The notes: a model not told the origin generated them from the sequence alone. A stretch of DNA of 64,000 nucleotides from Streptomyces eurocidicus (GCF_002891295.1 NZ_LGUI01000001.1:682001-746000), one strand, 5' to 3'; counted from the stretch's first letter, positions 33,236-42,542 are shown. Translations and numbers: made by a program.

Positions 33236-34630
33236 ATGCACGACGCACCGCCGGCCGCCGGCACCCTCACCGGCGACAAAGAACCGCTGTCGGGCGGGCT
33301 CAAGCAGCGTCATCTGACGATGCTGGGGCTGGGCGGCGTGATCGGCGCCGGCCTGTTCGTGGGCTCGGGCGCCGGCATCGCCGTGGCGGGCCCGGGGATC
33401 ATCGTGTCGTATCTGATCGCGGGCGCGCTCGCGATGCTGGTGATGCGGATGCTCGGCGAGATGTCCTCGGCGATGCCCGCGTCGGGCGCGTTCTCGGTGC
33501 ACGCGGAGCGGGCGCTGGGCCGCTGGGCGGGCTTCACGGTGGGCTGGCTCTACTGGTTCCTGCTGGTGGTCGTGCTGGCGGTGGAGGCGACGGGCGCGGC
33601 CCAGATCGCGAACGGCTGGGTGCCGTCGGTGCCCCAGTGGGCCTGGGTGCTGATCTTCATGGTGGTCTTCACGGCCGCCAACCTCGCCGCGGTGAAGAAC
33701 TTCGGTGAGTTCGAGTTCTGGTTCGCCACGCTGAAGGTCGGCGCGATCGTCCTCTTCCTGGGGCTCAGCCTGCTGGCGATCTTCGGCGTGCTGCCGGACA
33801 CCAGCGCGGTGGGCCTGTCCAACCTCACCGGCCAGGGCGGCTTCCTGCCGCACGGCTGGAGCGGGGTGGTCTCCGGCGTGCTGGCCGTGGTCTTCGCCTT
33901 CGGCGGCCTGGAGGTCGTCACCATCGCGGCCGCCGAGTCCGACGACCCGGCGCGGGCCGTGGGCCGGGCCGTGCGCAGCGCCGTGTGGCGGATCCTCTTC
34001 TTCTACGTGGGCTCGATGCTGGTCATCGTGACCCTGCTGCCGTGGTCGTCCATGCAGCCGGGCAAGAGCCCGTACGTGGCGGTGCTGGACCACATCGGGG
34101 TGCCCGGGGCCGGGCAGATCATGAACATCGTGGTCTTCGTGGCGCTGCTGTCCGCCCTGAACGCCAACCTCTACGGCTCGTCGCGGATGGTCTTCTCGCT
34201 GGCCGAGCGCGGCGAGGCGCCCCGCTCGCTGCTCAAGGTCTCCGGTGGCGGCGTGCCGCGCCGGGCGGTGCTCGCCTCGGTCGCCTTCGGTTTCGCCTCG
34301 GTGATACTGAACCTGGAGTGGCCGGATTCGATCTTCCACTACTTGCTGAACGCCGTGGGTGCGGTACTGCTCTTCGTCTGGGGTCTGATCGCCGCCTCGC
34401 AGCTGCGGCTGCGGCGCCGGATCGAGCGGGAGATGCCGGACCGGCTGACGCTGCGGATGTGGGGCTTCCCCTATCTGACCTGGGTCGCGCTGGCGGCGAT
34501 GGGCGCCGTGCTGGTGCTGATGCTCACCGACGAGGGCGCGCGGCCGCAGCTGCTGTGGTCCGCCGCGGCGACGGGCGCGGTGCTCCTGGTCGCCGGTCTG
34601 CGTGAGCTCCGGCTCCGCCGCGCCCGCTGA
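33236..34630 (+). CDS. APC-family amino-acid permease 2
   Basis: 464 residues with 12 spans, strongly similar to permease 1 (GLKQRHLTMLGLGGVIGAGLFVGSGAGIAVAGPG, FGEFEFWFATLKVGAI, GGVPRRAVLASVAFGFAS). The ATG at 33236 is used, with GGAAG about nine bases upstream; the open frame continues to 33158 without a better start. The upstream gap (32956-33235) must hold its promoter and that of bioY. Substrate unknown. Confidence 0.92.
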   Translation: MHDAPPAAGTLTGDKEPLSGGLKQRHLTMLGLGGVIGAGLFVGSGAGIAVAGPGIIVSYLIAGALAMLVMRMLGEMSSAMPASGAFSVHAERALGRWAGFTVGWLYWFLLVVVLAVEATGAAQIANGWVPSVPQWAWVLIFMVVFTAANLAAVKNFGEFEFWFATLKVGAIVLFLGLSLLAIFGVLPDTSAVGLSNLTGQGGFLPHGWSGVVSGVLAVVFAFGGLEVVTIAAAESDDPARAVGRAVRSAVWRILFFYVGSMLVIVTLLPWSSMQPGKSPYVAVLDHIGVPGAGQIMNIVVFVALLSALNANLYGSSRMVFSLAERGEAPRSLLKVSGGGVPRRAVLASVAFGFASVILNLEWPDSIFHYLLNAVGAVLLFVWGLIAASQLRLRRRIEREMPDRLTLRMWGFPYLTWVALAAMGAVLVLMLTDEGARPQLLWSAAATGAVLLVAGLRELRLRRAR

Positions 34631-34821
34631 GAACCCCTCGCCGGCTCTCTCTCGGGCCGCTGGAACCGCGGATTCGCATCGGTTCTGGCGAGACGTCAGG
34701 CACGTACAGTCACACTCTCGTCTGAATATCGGACAGGCGTGTCACAGGTGTTGTCCTGAGCGAACATGAACCCCACACTGAGGCCACTTTTCCGCTCTCA
34801 CCCCACGGGACACACACGATC

Positions 34822-36249
34822 ATGACTCGGACACCTGCGACCTCCGCGCCCTCGCGCGACGGGGTCACCCCCCAGGAGCCGGGCGGCACGGATCTGTCGC
34901 ACGGCCTCAAGCAGCGCCATCTGTCGATGATCGCCCTCGGTGGTGTGATCGGCGCCGGTCTGTTCGTCGGCTCGGGGCAGGGCATCGCCGCCGCCGGCCC
35001 CGCCATCGTGCTCGCCTACGCGGTCTCCGGGCTTCTGGTGATGCTCGTGATGCGCATGCTGGGCGAGATGTCGGCGGCCAACCCGGCCTCGGGCACCTTC
35101 TCCGTCCACGCCCACCGGGCGATCGGCCCCTGGGCGGGGTTCGCCGCCGGCTGGATGTTCTGGGTGGAGCTCTGTGTGGGCATCGCCGCCGAGGCGATCG
35201 GCGCGGCGGCGATCATGCAGTCCTGGTTCCCGTCGACGGACTCCTGGATGTGGGTCCTCCTCTTCATGGCGCTGTTCTGCGGCACCAACCTGGCGGCGGT
35301 CAGCAACTTCGGTGAGTTCGAGTTCTGGTTCGCGGCACTGAAGATCGGTGCGATCGGCATCTTCCTGGTGCTGGGCGTGCTCGCCATCCTCGGGGTGCTG
35401 CCGGGCACCGAGGCGCCGGGCAGCTCCAACCTCACCGGTCACGGCGGCTTCATACCCAACGGCGCCGACGGCCTGGTCGTCGGCCTGCTGGCCTCGGTCT
35501 TCGCCTACGGCGGCCTGGAGACGGTGACGATCGCGGCGGCCGAGTCCGAGCACCCGGTCAAGGGCGTCGCCCAGGCGGTCCGCACCGCGATGTGGCGCAT
35601 CGCCCTCTTCTACGTCGGCTCGATGCTCGTCATCGTCACGGTGATCCCGTGGAACGACAAGTCGGTCACCGCCGACGGCCCCTACGTGGCCGTCCTGAAG
35701 TACCTCGACATCCCGGCCGCCGGGCAGATCATGAACGTGATCGTGCTGATCGCCCTGCTCTCCGCGATGAACGCCAACATCTACGGCGCCTCCCGGATGT
35801 CGCACTCCCTGGTGATGCGCGGCCAGGGCCCCCGCTTCCTGGCCCGGACCAGCGGCGGCGTGCCCCGGCTGACGGTGCTGGCCTCCTCCGCCTTCGGCTT
35901 CTTCGCGGTGCTGCTGAGCTACTGGTGGCCCGACACCGTCTTCAAGTGGCTGCTGTACGTGACCGGCGCCGCGGTACTGGTGGTGTGGCTGTTTATCGCC
36001 GTCACCCAGCTGGCGATGCGCCGCAGGCTGGAGCGCGAGGAGCCGGCGAAGCTGGTCGTGCGGATGTGGGCCTACCCCACCCTGACCTGGGTGGCCATCG
36101 GCGCCATCCTCGTGGTGCTCGCCCTGATGCTGCGCCAGGAGGAGACCCGGATCCAGCTCTTCGCCACGGCCGGCCTCACCGTCGTCCTCTGTCTCGTCGG
36201 CTACCTGCGCCAGCGCGCGGTGGCCGGCAAGGAGCCCGCCCGGAACTGA
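34822..36249 (+). CDS. APC-family amino-acid permease 3
   Basis: 475 residues, 12 spans, with the same N-terminal signature (GLKQRHLSMIALGGVIGAGLFVGSGQGIAAAGPA). It is closer to permease 2 than to permease 1 across the NFGEFEFWFAALKIGAIGIFLVLG region, but span 3 differs (GWMFWVELCVGIAAEAIGAAA with Glu residues within the membrane), suggesting another substrate. It has its own 190-base upstream gap, which contains one ACGTCAGGC motif (34693-34701), so it is not in a simple operon with permease 2. ATG at 34822. Confidence 0.92.
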   Translation: MTRTPATSAPSRDGVTPQEPGGTDLSHGLKQRHLSMIALGGVIGAGLFVGSGQGIAAAGPAIVLAYAVSGLLVMLVMRMLGEMSAANPASGTFSVHAHRAIGPWAGFAAGWMFWVELCVGIAAEAIGAAAIMQSWFPSTDSWMWVLLFMALFCGTNLAAVSNFGEFEFWFAALKIGAIGIFLVLGVLAILGVLPGTEAPGSSNLTGHGGFIPNGADGLVVGLLASVFAYGGLETVTIAAAESEHPVKGVAQAVRTAMWRIALFYVGSMLVIVTVIPWNDKSVTADGPYVAVLKYLDIPAAGQIMNVIVLIALLSAMNANIYGASRMSHSLVMRGQGPRFLARTSGGVPRLTVLASSAFGFFAVLLSYWWPDTVFKWLLYVTGAAVLVVWLFIAVTQLAMRRRLEREEPAKLVVRMWAYPTLTWVAIGAILVVLALMLRQEETRIQLFATAGLTVVLCLVGYLRQRAVAGKEPARN

Positions 36250-36273
36250 CGCTCCACCATCACACCCCCCACG

Positions 36274-36314
36274 GAGGCGGGGTAGGTCCTGATCTTCTGG
36301 ACCTACCCCGCCTC
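36274..36314 (+). terminator. Permease 3 terminator
   Basis: GAGGCGGGGTAGGTCC (36274-36289) pairs perfectly with 36299-36314 around a 9-base loop, 25 bases after the stop codon. It isolates the superoxide dismutase gene. Confidence 0.85.
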
Positions 36315-36388
36315 GGTCTTTGGTCCGAGACTCGTCAAATAGGGCACCCTTAACGGCGTGTGGCAGGTTGTTACTGGTAGCGTCTACC

Positions 36389-36403
36389 TGCAAGTTAATT
36401 GCA
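36389..36403. promoter_or_regulatory. Nur (nickel-responsive repressor) box before the superoxide dismutase
   Basis: TGCAA-GTTAA-TTGCA is an exact match to the Nur consensus tgCaa-N5-ttGCA known from Streptomyces coelicolor sodF, as I recall it. It ends 23 bases before the ATG. Nur-nickel represses Fe-type superoxide dismutase when nickel permits the Ni enzyme, so the same switch is expected here; sodN and nur are outside the window. Confidence 0.82.
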
Positions 36404-36425
36404 ATAAGCAGTCGGAGGGCTCGGC

Positions 36426-37064
36426 ATGGCCATCTACACACTTCCTGAACTCCCCTACGATTACGCGGCGCTGCAGCCGGTCATCGATGCGAAGATCATC
36501 GAGCTGCACCACGACAAGCACCACGCCGCGTACGTCAAGGGCGCGAACGACACGCTGGAGCAGCTCGCCGAGGCCCGCGACAAGGACCAGTGGGGCGCCA
36601 TCAACGGCCTCGAGAAGAACCTGGCCTTCCACCTGTCCGGGCACATCCTGCACAGCATCTACTGGCAGAACATGACCGGCGACGGCGGCGGCGAGCCCCT
36701 GGACAAGGACGGCGTGGGCGAGCTGGCGGACGCCATCGCCGAGTCGTTCGGCTCCTTCGCGAAGTTCAAGGCCCAGCTGACCAAGGCTTCCGCGACCACC
36801 CAGGGCTCCGGCTGGGGCGTCCTCGCCTACGAGCCGATCAGCGGCAAGCTGATCGTCGAGCAGGTCTACGACCACCAGGGCAACGTCGGCCAGGGCTCGG
36901 TCCCGATCCTGGTCTTCGACGCCTGGGAGCACGCCTTCTACCTTCAGTACAAGAACCAGAAGGTGGACTTCATCGACGCCATGTGGGCCGTCGTCAACTG
37001 GCAGGACGTGGCCAAGCGCTTCGCCGCCGCCAAGGAGCGCGGCAACCTGCTGCTGGTTCCGTAA
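36426..37064 (+). CDS. sodF: Superoxide dismutase, Fe/Mn family
   Basis: 212 residues. Metal ligands are in place: His in IELHHDKHH, His in [11 protein letters not shown], and Asp/His in [12 protein letters not shown]. It converts superoxide to oxygen and peroxide in the cytoplasm. The Nur box overlapping its promoter and close similarity to Streptomyces Fe-type enzymes favour iron as cofactor. The ATG at 36426 has GGAGG upstream (CGGAGGGCTCGGC). Confidence 0.95.
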   Translation: MAIYTLPELPYDYAALQPVIDAKIIELHHDKHHAAYVKGANDTLEQLAEARDKDQWGAINGLEKNLAFHLSGHILHSIYWQNMTGDGGGEPLDKDGVGELADAIAESFGSFAKFKAQLTKASATTQGSGWGVLAYEPISGKLIVEQVYDHQGNVGQGSVPILVFDAWEHAFYLQYKNQKVDFIDAMWAVVNWQDVAKRFAAAKERGNLLLVP

Positions 37065-37120
37065 CACCCCTGGACGCCCTGCTCGTGATCGTCTTCTCAA
37101 CCTTCACGGGACAGGTGCCC

Positions 37121-37159
37121 GAGAGGCCCCCGCGCGGTCGATTCGCGCGGGGGCCTCTC
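37121..37159. terminator. Superoxide dismutase terminator (bidirectional)
   Basis: GAGAGGCCCCCGCGCG (37121-37136) pairs exactly with 37144-37159 around GTCGATT. It lies between sodF (plus) and the convergent hypothetical gene (minus). Confidence 0.87.
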
Positions 37160-37212
37160 CCTGTCTATCAGAGCCACTGTCGCCCCGGGGTTCCACTGCC
37201 GGAACGTTCTTC

Positions 37213-37857
37213 TCAGACGTGTCCGAACGCCTCACCGGTCACCGTGAATTCCCGCGCGAGACCCGTCTCGTGGAGACGTGCGAACACGGCGAACGGAATC
37301 CCGTATTCGGATTCTCCGCGTTCCTTCCGCGCACCCCGCGCGAAGTTCCCGTTCTTGCACACGGCAAAGCGATAGTCGACGTTCGTGGCGCCGTCGGCGG
37401 CCACCCGGACCGTGCCCGTCAGCCGGAATTCGACCCCGCGCAGGGCGAACCACCAGTCCAGGCTCCCGCGCCGGGCGAGCAGCACCCCGCGCCACCCGCT
37501 GTCGGCGGGATAGGCGGCCGGGGTGCGCGGTCCGCGGCGCCAGCGGCCCTGCGCCTCGGCGCGCCAGCGCGCCAGCTGCTCCTCGGCGGCGTACCGGACG
37601 GCCGGCAGCGCGAGCAGCTCCGCGGCGTCCACCCGGTAGGGCGTGCCGGTGGCCCGCAGATAGTGCCGCAGGACGCCCGCGGCCCGGCGCATGCCGAGCA
37701 CCGACCACAGCACCGCCGTCAGCCGGCAGCCGGCCTTGAGCAGCAGGTCGTACGGGCGCACGGGCAGCTCGGCGAAGCGGGCGCCGGCGTCCGGCGGCCG
37801 CTCGTCGGCCCGGCCGCCGTCACGGCCGAGCGGACGGGAGAGGTCGGTGCGGCCCAT
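37213..37857 (-). CDS. Conserved-looking protein of unknown function
   Basis: 214 residues; I do not recognise the family. Residues 1-30 are hydrophilic and probably disordered; about 38-60 are weakly hydrophobic; the middle is Arg/Ala-rich and helical (YAAEEQLARWRAEAQGRWRRGP); the C-terminal half looks like a beta-rich domain (WWFALRGVEFRLTGTVRVAADG, VDYRFAVCKNGNF, YGIPFAVFARL). Codon use matches the genome, so it is probably real. ATG at 37855-37857 has no strong ribosome binding site. It sits between sodF and the thioredoxin-fold gene, with 60 bases to the latter. Confidence 0.6.
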   Translation of the reverse strand: MGRTDLSRPLGRDGGRADERPPDAGARFAELPVRPYDLLLKAGCRLTAVLWSVLGMRRAAGVLRHYLRATGTPYRVDAAELLALPAVRYAAEEQLARWRAEAQGRWRRGPRTPAAYPADSGWRGVLLARRGSLDWWFALRGVEFRLTGTVRVAADGATNVDYRFAVCKNGNFARGARKERGESEYGIPFAVFARLHETGLAREFTVTGEAFGHV

Positions 37858-37917
37858 ACCGGGACATTAAGGGACCCGGCCCCATGGCGCCCGTCGAACC
37901 GCACCGACCGGTGCGGG

Positions 37918-38556
37918 CTAGTCGAAGATCGGGCCCTGCGTACGGGTGCGCTTGATCTCGTAGAACCCGGGCGTGGAGGCCACCAGCAGGGTGCCGTCCC
38001 ACAGCCGCGCCGCCGCCTCGCCCTTGGGCGCGGGGGTGACGACCGGGCCGAAGAAGGCGATCTGCTCGCCGTCGGCGCCCGGCACCGCGATGACCGGCGT
38101 GCCGACGTCCTGGCCGACCTTGTCGATGCCCTCCTGGTGCGAGGCGCGCAGCTCGGCGTCGAAGGCGTCGCTGTAGGCGGCGTCCGCGAGCTCCACGGGG
38201 AGGCCGACCTCCGCCAGGGCCGCCTCGATGGTCGCGCGGTCGCGCGGCAGGCCCTGGAGGTGGAAGCGCTCGCCGAGGGCGGTGTAGAGCGGGCCGAGGA
38301 CGTCCGGGCCGTGCTTGAGCTCGGCGGCGATGCACACCCGCACCGGGTGCCACGCCTCGGTGCGCATGACCTCGCGGAACTCCTCGGGCATCTCGTCGAT
38401 TCTGTCCTCGTTCAGCACGGCCAGGCTCATCACGTGCCAGCGCACCTCGACGGGGCGCACCTTCTCGACCTCCAGCATCCAGCGGGAGGTCATCCAGGCC
38501 CAGGGGCAGAGCGGGTCGAACCAGAAGTCCGCGACGGTCTTCTCGGGAGCGGTCAC
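37918..38556 (-). CDS. DsbA-fold protein of the Rv2466c (mycothiol-dependent reductase) type
   Basis: 212 residues. The opening VADFWFDPLCPWAWMTSRWMLEVEKVRPVEVRWHVMSLAVLNE is characteristic of the Rv2466c group of thioredoxin-fold reductases linked to mycothiol. The active-site tetrad is CPWA, keeping the nucleophilic Cys but lacking the resolving Cys of CPWC in Rv2466c. VGTPVIAVPGADGE supplies the cis-Pro loop. GTG at 38554-38556 has GAGGAG six bases upstream. Divergent from pepN with about 107 bases between starts. An oxidative-stress role is inferred from the family and from nearby sodF. Confidence 0.85.
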   Translation of the reverse strand: MTAPEKTVADFWFDPLCPWAWMTSRWMLEVEKVRPVEVRWHVMSLAVLNEDRIDEMPEEFREVMRTEAWHPVRVCIAAELKHGPDVLGPLYTALGERFHLQGLPRDRATIEAALAEVGLPVELADAAYSDAFDAELRASHQEGIDKVGQDVGTPVIAVPGADGEQIAFFGPVVTPAPKGEAAARLWDGTLLVASTPGFYEIKRTRTQGPIFD

Positions 38557-38663
38557 AGGAATCTCCTCAAACGAGCTGGTCAGTAAGCGATTCAACAACG
38601 ACACCCCGTGCCATGATTCCTGCTGTGTCCGATATACGAGACGAAGCCGAGGGAGCCCGCGTC

Positions 38664-41261
38664 GTGCCCGGTGAGAACCTGACCCGTGAAGAGGCCCGTG
38701 AGCGGGCCCGGCTGCTTGCCGTGGACGCCTACGACGTCGCGCTCGACCTGCGCTCCGCGGTAGGAGCGGGGCCCGAGCCCCGGACGTTCCGGTCGGTGAC
38801 GACGGTCCGGTTCCGGTGCGCCGAACCGGGGGCGGCGACCTTCGCCGACCTGATCGCACCGTCGGTGACCGCCGTCACGCTCAACGGCCGGGAGCTCGAC
38901 CCCGGGGCCGTCTTCGACGGCGCCCGCCTCGCGCTCGACGCGCTGGAGGCCGAGAACGTCCTGGTCGTCGACGCCCGCTGCGCCTACAGCCGCACCGGCG
39001 AGGGGATGCACCGCTTCGTCGACCCCGAGGACGGCGAGGTCTACCTCTACACGCAGTACGAGCCGGCCGACGCCCGCCGGGTCTTCGCCAACTTCGAGCA
39101 GCCGGACCTCAAGGCGCCCTTCACCCTCACGGTGACGGCCCCCGACGGCTGGACGGTGCTCGGCAACGGCGAGCGGACCGGCGAGCCCGAGCCCGCCGAG
39201 GGCTCCGGCGCCACCTGGCGGTTCGTCCCCACCCTGCCGATCTCCACCTACATCACGGCCGTCGTCGCCGGCCCGTACCACGTGGTCCGCGACCACTACA
39301 GCCGCACGTTCGACGACGGCACGGTCCTGGAGATCCCGCTGGCCGCGCTCTGCCGCAAGGGCCTGGCCCGGCACTTCGACGCCGACGACATCTTCACCGT
39401 CACCAAGCAGGGCCTGGACTTCTTCCACGACAACTTCGACTACCCGTACCCGTTCGGCAAGTACGACCAGGCGTTCGTCCCCGAGTACAACCTCGGCGCC
39501 ATGGAGAACCCGGGGTGCGTCACCTTCCGGGAGGAGTTCGTCTTCCGCGGCAAGGTCACGCAGTCGTCGTACGAGCGGCGGGCCAACGTCATCATGCACG
39601 AGATGGCGCACATGTGGTTCGGCGACCTGGTCACCATGGAGTGGTGGGACGACCTGTGGCTCAAGGAGTCGTTCGCCGACTTCATGGGCTCCTTCGCGGT
39701 GGTCGAGGCGACCCGCTTCGAGAACGCCTGGATCACCTTCGCCAACCAGCGCAAGTCCTGGGCCTACCGCGCCGACCAGCTGCCCTCCACCCACCCGGTC
39801 ACCGCCGACATCCGGGACCTGGAGGACGCCAAGCTCAACTTCGACGGCATCACCTACGCCAAGGGCGCGTCCGTCCTCAAGCAGCTCGTCGCCTACGTGG
39901 GCCGGGACGCCTTCCTGGAGGGCGCCCGCCGCTACTTCAAGCGCCACGCCTACGGCAACACCCGCCTCGGCGACCTGCTGTCGGTGCTGGAGGAGACCTC
40001 CGGGCGCGACATGAAGGCGTGGTCCGCCGCCTGGCTGCAGACCGCGGGCGTCAACGCGCTCACGCCGCTGGTGACCTACGACGCGGGCGACCGGATCACC
40101 GAGCTGGCGATCCTCCAGGAGGCCGCGGAATCCCACCCGCGGCTGCGCCCGCACCGGGTGGCCGTGGGCCTCTACCGCCGCTCCGAGGCCGACGGGGCGC
40201 TGGTGCGCTACGCCCGTGCCGAGGTCGACGTCGACGGCCCCCGTACGGTCGTCGCGGAGCTGGCCGGGGCCGAGCGGCCCGAGCTGGTGCTGGTCAACGA
40301 CGAGGACCTCACGTACTGCAAGATCCGCTTCGACGAGGGCTCGCTGGCCACCCTGCGCAAGCACCTGGGCGACCTCACCGACCCGCTCGCCCGCGCCCTG
40401 TGCTGGTCGGCGCTGTGGAACCTCACCCGCGACGGGCTGATGCCCGCCCGCGACTTCCTGGACCTCGTGGAGCGCTTCGCGGGCGCCGAGACCGAGATCG
40501 GCGTCCTCCAGATGGTGCAGACGTGGGCGCGGACCGCTCTCGTCCACTACGCGGCGCCCGGGTCGCGCGCCGGGGCCGGCCGGTCGCTGGCCGGTGCCGC
40601 GCTGCGCGAGCTGCGGCTGGCCGAGCCGGGCGGCGGCCACCAGCTGGCGTGGGCGCGGTCCTTCGCCGCCCTCGCCGGCACCGACGCCGACCTCCAGCTG
40701 CTGCGCGGGCTGCTGGACGGCTCCGGGAAGATCGACGGGCTGGAGGTCGACCAGGAGCTGCGCTGGGCGTTCCTGGCGACGCTCGCCTCCCGGGGCGCGG
40801 CCGACGAGTCGGCGATCACCGCCGAGCTGGCCCGGGACAACACCGCCTCCGGCCGGCGGCACCAGGTGCGCTGCCTGGCCTCGCGGCCGTCCGCCGAGGT
40901 CAAGGCCGAGGCGTGGGCGGCCGTCGTGGAGGCCGACACGCTCTCCAACGCGCTGGCCGAGGCCACCATCGCGGGCTTCGACCAGCCGGGGCAGCGGGAG
41001 CTGCTGGCGCCGTACGCGCGGCCCTACTTCGAGGTGATCGAGCGGGTGTGGCGCGAGCGGTCCATCGAGATCGGCATGGCCGTGGTCCGCGGCCTGTACC
41101 CGGCGCTCCAGGACGACACCCGGACGCTGGACGCCACGGACGCCTGGCTGGCCGGGCACCCGGACGCCGCCCCGGCGCTGCGGCGGCTGGTGCTGGAGGC
41201 CCGGGACGACCTGGCGCGGGCGCTGCGGGCGCAGTCCTGCGACGTGGCCGCGGCGGGCTGA
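38664..41261 (+). CDS. pepN: Aminopeptidase N, M1 family (copy 1)
   Basis: 865 residues from the GTG at 38664 (GGGAG eight bases upstream); the start aligns with the second copy, both opening PG(E/T)NLTREEA. An ATG at 38613 is in frame. Exopeptidase motif GAMEN; zinc site H312-E-M-A-H316 with E335 (HExxH-x18-E). The C-terminal ~400 residues form the ERAP1-like helical domain. It trims N-terminal residues from peptides in the cytoplasm. It shares domain order and long identical stretches with the gene at 51477, 10.2 kb downstream. Confidence 0.95.
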   Translation: MPGENLTREEARERARLLAVDAYDVALDLRSAVGAGPEPRTFRSVTTVRFRCAEPGAATFADLIAPSVTAVTLNGRELDPGAVFDGARLALDALEAENVLVVDARCAYSRTGEGMHRFVDPEDGEVYLYTQYEPADARRVFANFEQPDLKAPFTLTVTAPDGWTVLGNGERTGEPEPAEGSGATWRFVPTLPISTYITAVVAGPYHVVRDHYSRTFDDGTVLEIPLAALCRKGLARHFDADDIFTVTKQGLDFFHDNFDYPYPFGKYDQAFVPEYNLGAMENPGCVTFREEFVFRGKVTQSSYERRANVIMHEMAHMWFGDLVTMEWWDDLWLKESFADFMGSFAVVEATRFENAWITFANQRKSWAYRADQLPSTHPVTADIRDLEDAKLNFDGITYAKGASVLKQLVAYVGRDAFLEGARRYFKRHAYGNTRLGDLLSVLEETSGRDMKAWSAAWLQTAGVNALTPLVTYDAGDRITELAILQEAAESHPRLRPHRVAVGLYRRSEADGALVRYARAEVDVDGPRTVVAELAGAERPELVLVNDEDLTYCKIRFDEGSLATLRKHLGDLTDPLARALCWSALWNLTRDGLMPARDFLDLVERFAGAETEIGVLQMVQTWARTALVHYAAPGSRAGAGRSLAGAALRELRLAEPGGGHQLAWARSFAALAGTDADLQLLRGLLDGSGKIDGLEVDQELRWAFLATLASRGAADESAITAELARDNTASGRRHQVRCLASRPSAEVKAEAWAAVVEADTLSNALAEATIAGFDQPGQRELLAPYARPYFEVIERVWRERSIEIGMAVVRGLYPALQDDTRTLDATDAWLAGHPDAAPALRRLVLEARDDLARALRAQSCDVAAAG

Positions 41262-41275
41262 CCGGCCGGCCGAGG

Positions 41276-41302
41276 GGGGAGAACGGCGGGACCGTTCTCC
41301 CC
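41276..41302 (+). terminator. pepN copy 1 terminator
   Basis: GGGGAGAACGG (41276-41286), loop CGGGA, CCGTTCTCCCC (41292-41302), 15 bases after the stop. Confidence 0.78.
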
Positions 41303-41437
41303 TCCGGCCGTTCGATCCTCCGGACGTTCAACCCCCCGGCCGTTCAACCCTCCGCCCCGAGAGCGAAGTTGTCCGGATTCTCCTACGGGCCTGTAACAGC
41401 GGTTAGGGGGCGGGCGCGGGGCGGGAATGGGGCGGGC

Positions 41438-42493
41438 ATGAACCCCGACACCCCGCTCTCGCCGCGCCCCCTGCACCACCTCTCCGACGTCCGGCACCGG
41501 GTCCTGACCTCCCGTCAACTGCGGGAGCACGGGGTGCCGGGGGCGGCCGTGACGGAGCGCTGCCGTCCGGGAGGGCCCTGGCAGCAGCTCCTCCCCGGCG
41601 TCTTCCTGCTCCGCACCGGCCCGGCCACCAGCGAGGAGCGGCTGCACGCCGCGCTGCTGTACACCGTGCCCCGCACCCAGGGCCCGCCCGCCCAGCCCGG
41701 ACCGGGCACGGCCACCGCCGCCGCGCGGGCGGCGGCCGGCGACCCGTACGGCGAGGCGATGATCACCGGGCCGGCCGCGCTGGCCCTGCACCGGTTCACC
41801 TCGGTGCCCCCGCTGCTCTCGCTCGACCGCATCGACGTGCTGGTGCCGCGCACCCGCCGGCTGCGGACGACCGGCTTCGTGCGCCTGGTGCGGGCCCCCG
41901 CCCTGCCGCAGGCGAGGAGGCTGACGGGCATCCCGGTCGCCCCCGTGCCGCGCGCCGTCGCCGACACGGTGGCCCAGCTGACCGACGCCGCCGCGGTGCG
42001 CCGGGTGCTGACCGAGGCGGTGCGCGGCGGGCACTGCGAAGCGGCGGCCGTCGTACGGGAGTTGACGCGGGCCCGGCTGCTGGGGCGGGAGCATGTGACG
42101 GAGGCCGTGGACGCGCTGCTGACCGAGAGCCGGGCGGTGGCCGAGGGGCGGCTCTACGACCTGGTGCGCGAGCACCGGCTGCCCGCGCCGCTCTGGAACG
42201 TGGACCTCCGGCTGCCCGGCGGGCCGCACCTCGGCCGGGTGGACGCCTTCTGGCCGGAGCACAGCGTGGCGCTGGAGATCGACTCACGGGCCCCGCAGGA
42301 GGACGACGAGGCGCTGTGGTCGGAGCAGTACCGCAAGCGGGAGCACCTGGAGCGGCTGGGCATCACGGTCGTGCACGTCACGCCGAAGAAGCTGCGGGAC
42401 ACCCCCGAGCAGCAGGCCGCGGTGGTCCGGACCGCCCTGATGGCGTCGGCCGACCGCGACCCGGCCGCTTATCTCGTCGTCCTGCCCAGGTGA
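41438..42493 (+). CDS. AbiEi-like winged-helix / DUF559 (Vsr-fold) protein
   Basis: 351 residues. The N-terminal part (RVLTSRQLREHGVPGAAVTERCRPGGPWQQLLPGVFLLRTGP) resembles the wHTH of AbiEi-type antitoxins; the C-terminal part has a Vsr/DUF559 endonuclease-like core, GRVDAFWPEHSVALEID with E and D, then QYRKREHLERLGITVVHVTPKKL. No toxin-like nucleotidyltransferase gene is adjacent, so it is an orphan of this type. ATG at 41438; longer open frames upstream only mirror pepN. Enzymatic activity is unproven. Confidence 0.75.
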   Translation: MNPDTPLSPRPLHHLSDVRHRVLTSRQLREHGVPGAAVTERCRPGGPWQQLLPGVFLLRTGPATSEERLHAALLYTVPRTQGPPAQPGPGTATAAARAAAGDPYGEAMITGPAALALHRFTSVPPLLSLDRIDVLVPRTRRLRTTGFVRLVRAPALPQARRLTGIPVAPVPRAVADTVAQLTDAAAVRRVLTEAVRGGHCEAAAVVRELTRARLLGREHVTEAVDALLTESRAVAEGRLYDLVREHRLPAPLWNVDLRLPGGPHLGRVDAFWPEHSVALEIDSRAPQEDDEALWSEQYRKREHLERLGITVVHVTPKKLRDTPEQQAAVVRTALMASADRDPAAYLVVLPR

Positions 42494-42542
42494 GGGCGGC
42501 CCGCCCGGGTGAGAGCCGTGGGCGGTGGGGTGTCCGCGCCCG

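Noticed and set aside
36384-37100. Minus-strand ORF across the superoxide dismutase
   Set aside because: Shadow of sodF, which has all metal ligands and a regulatory box on the plus strand.
38816-42493. A 1225-residue plus-strand open frame running through pepN and into the AbiEi-like gene
   Set aside because: It is an out-of-frame shadow of pepN with Arg/Pro/Gly-rich composition. Only its end, from 41438, encodes a real protein.
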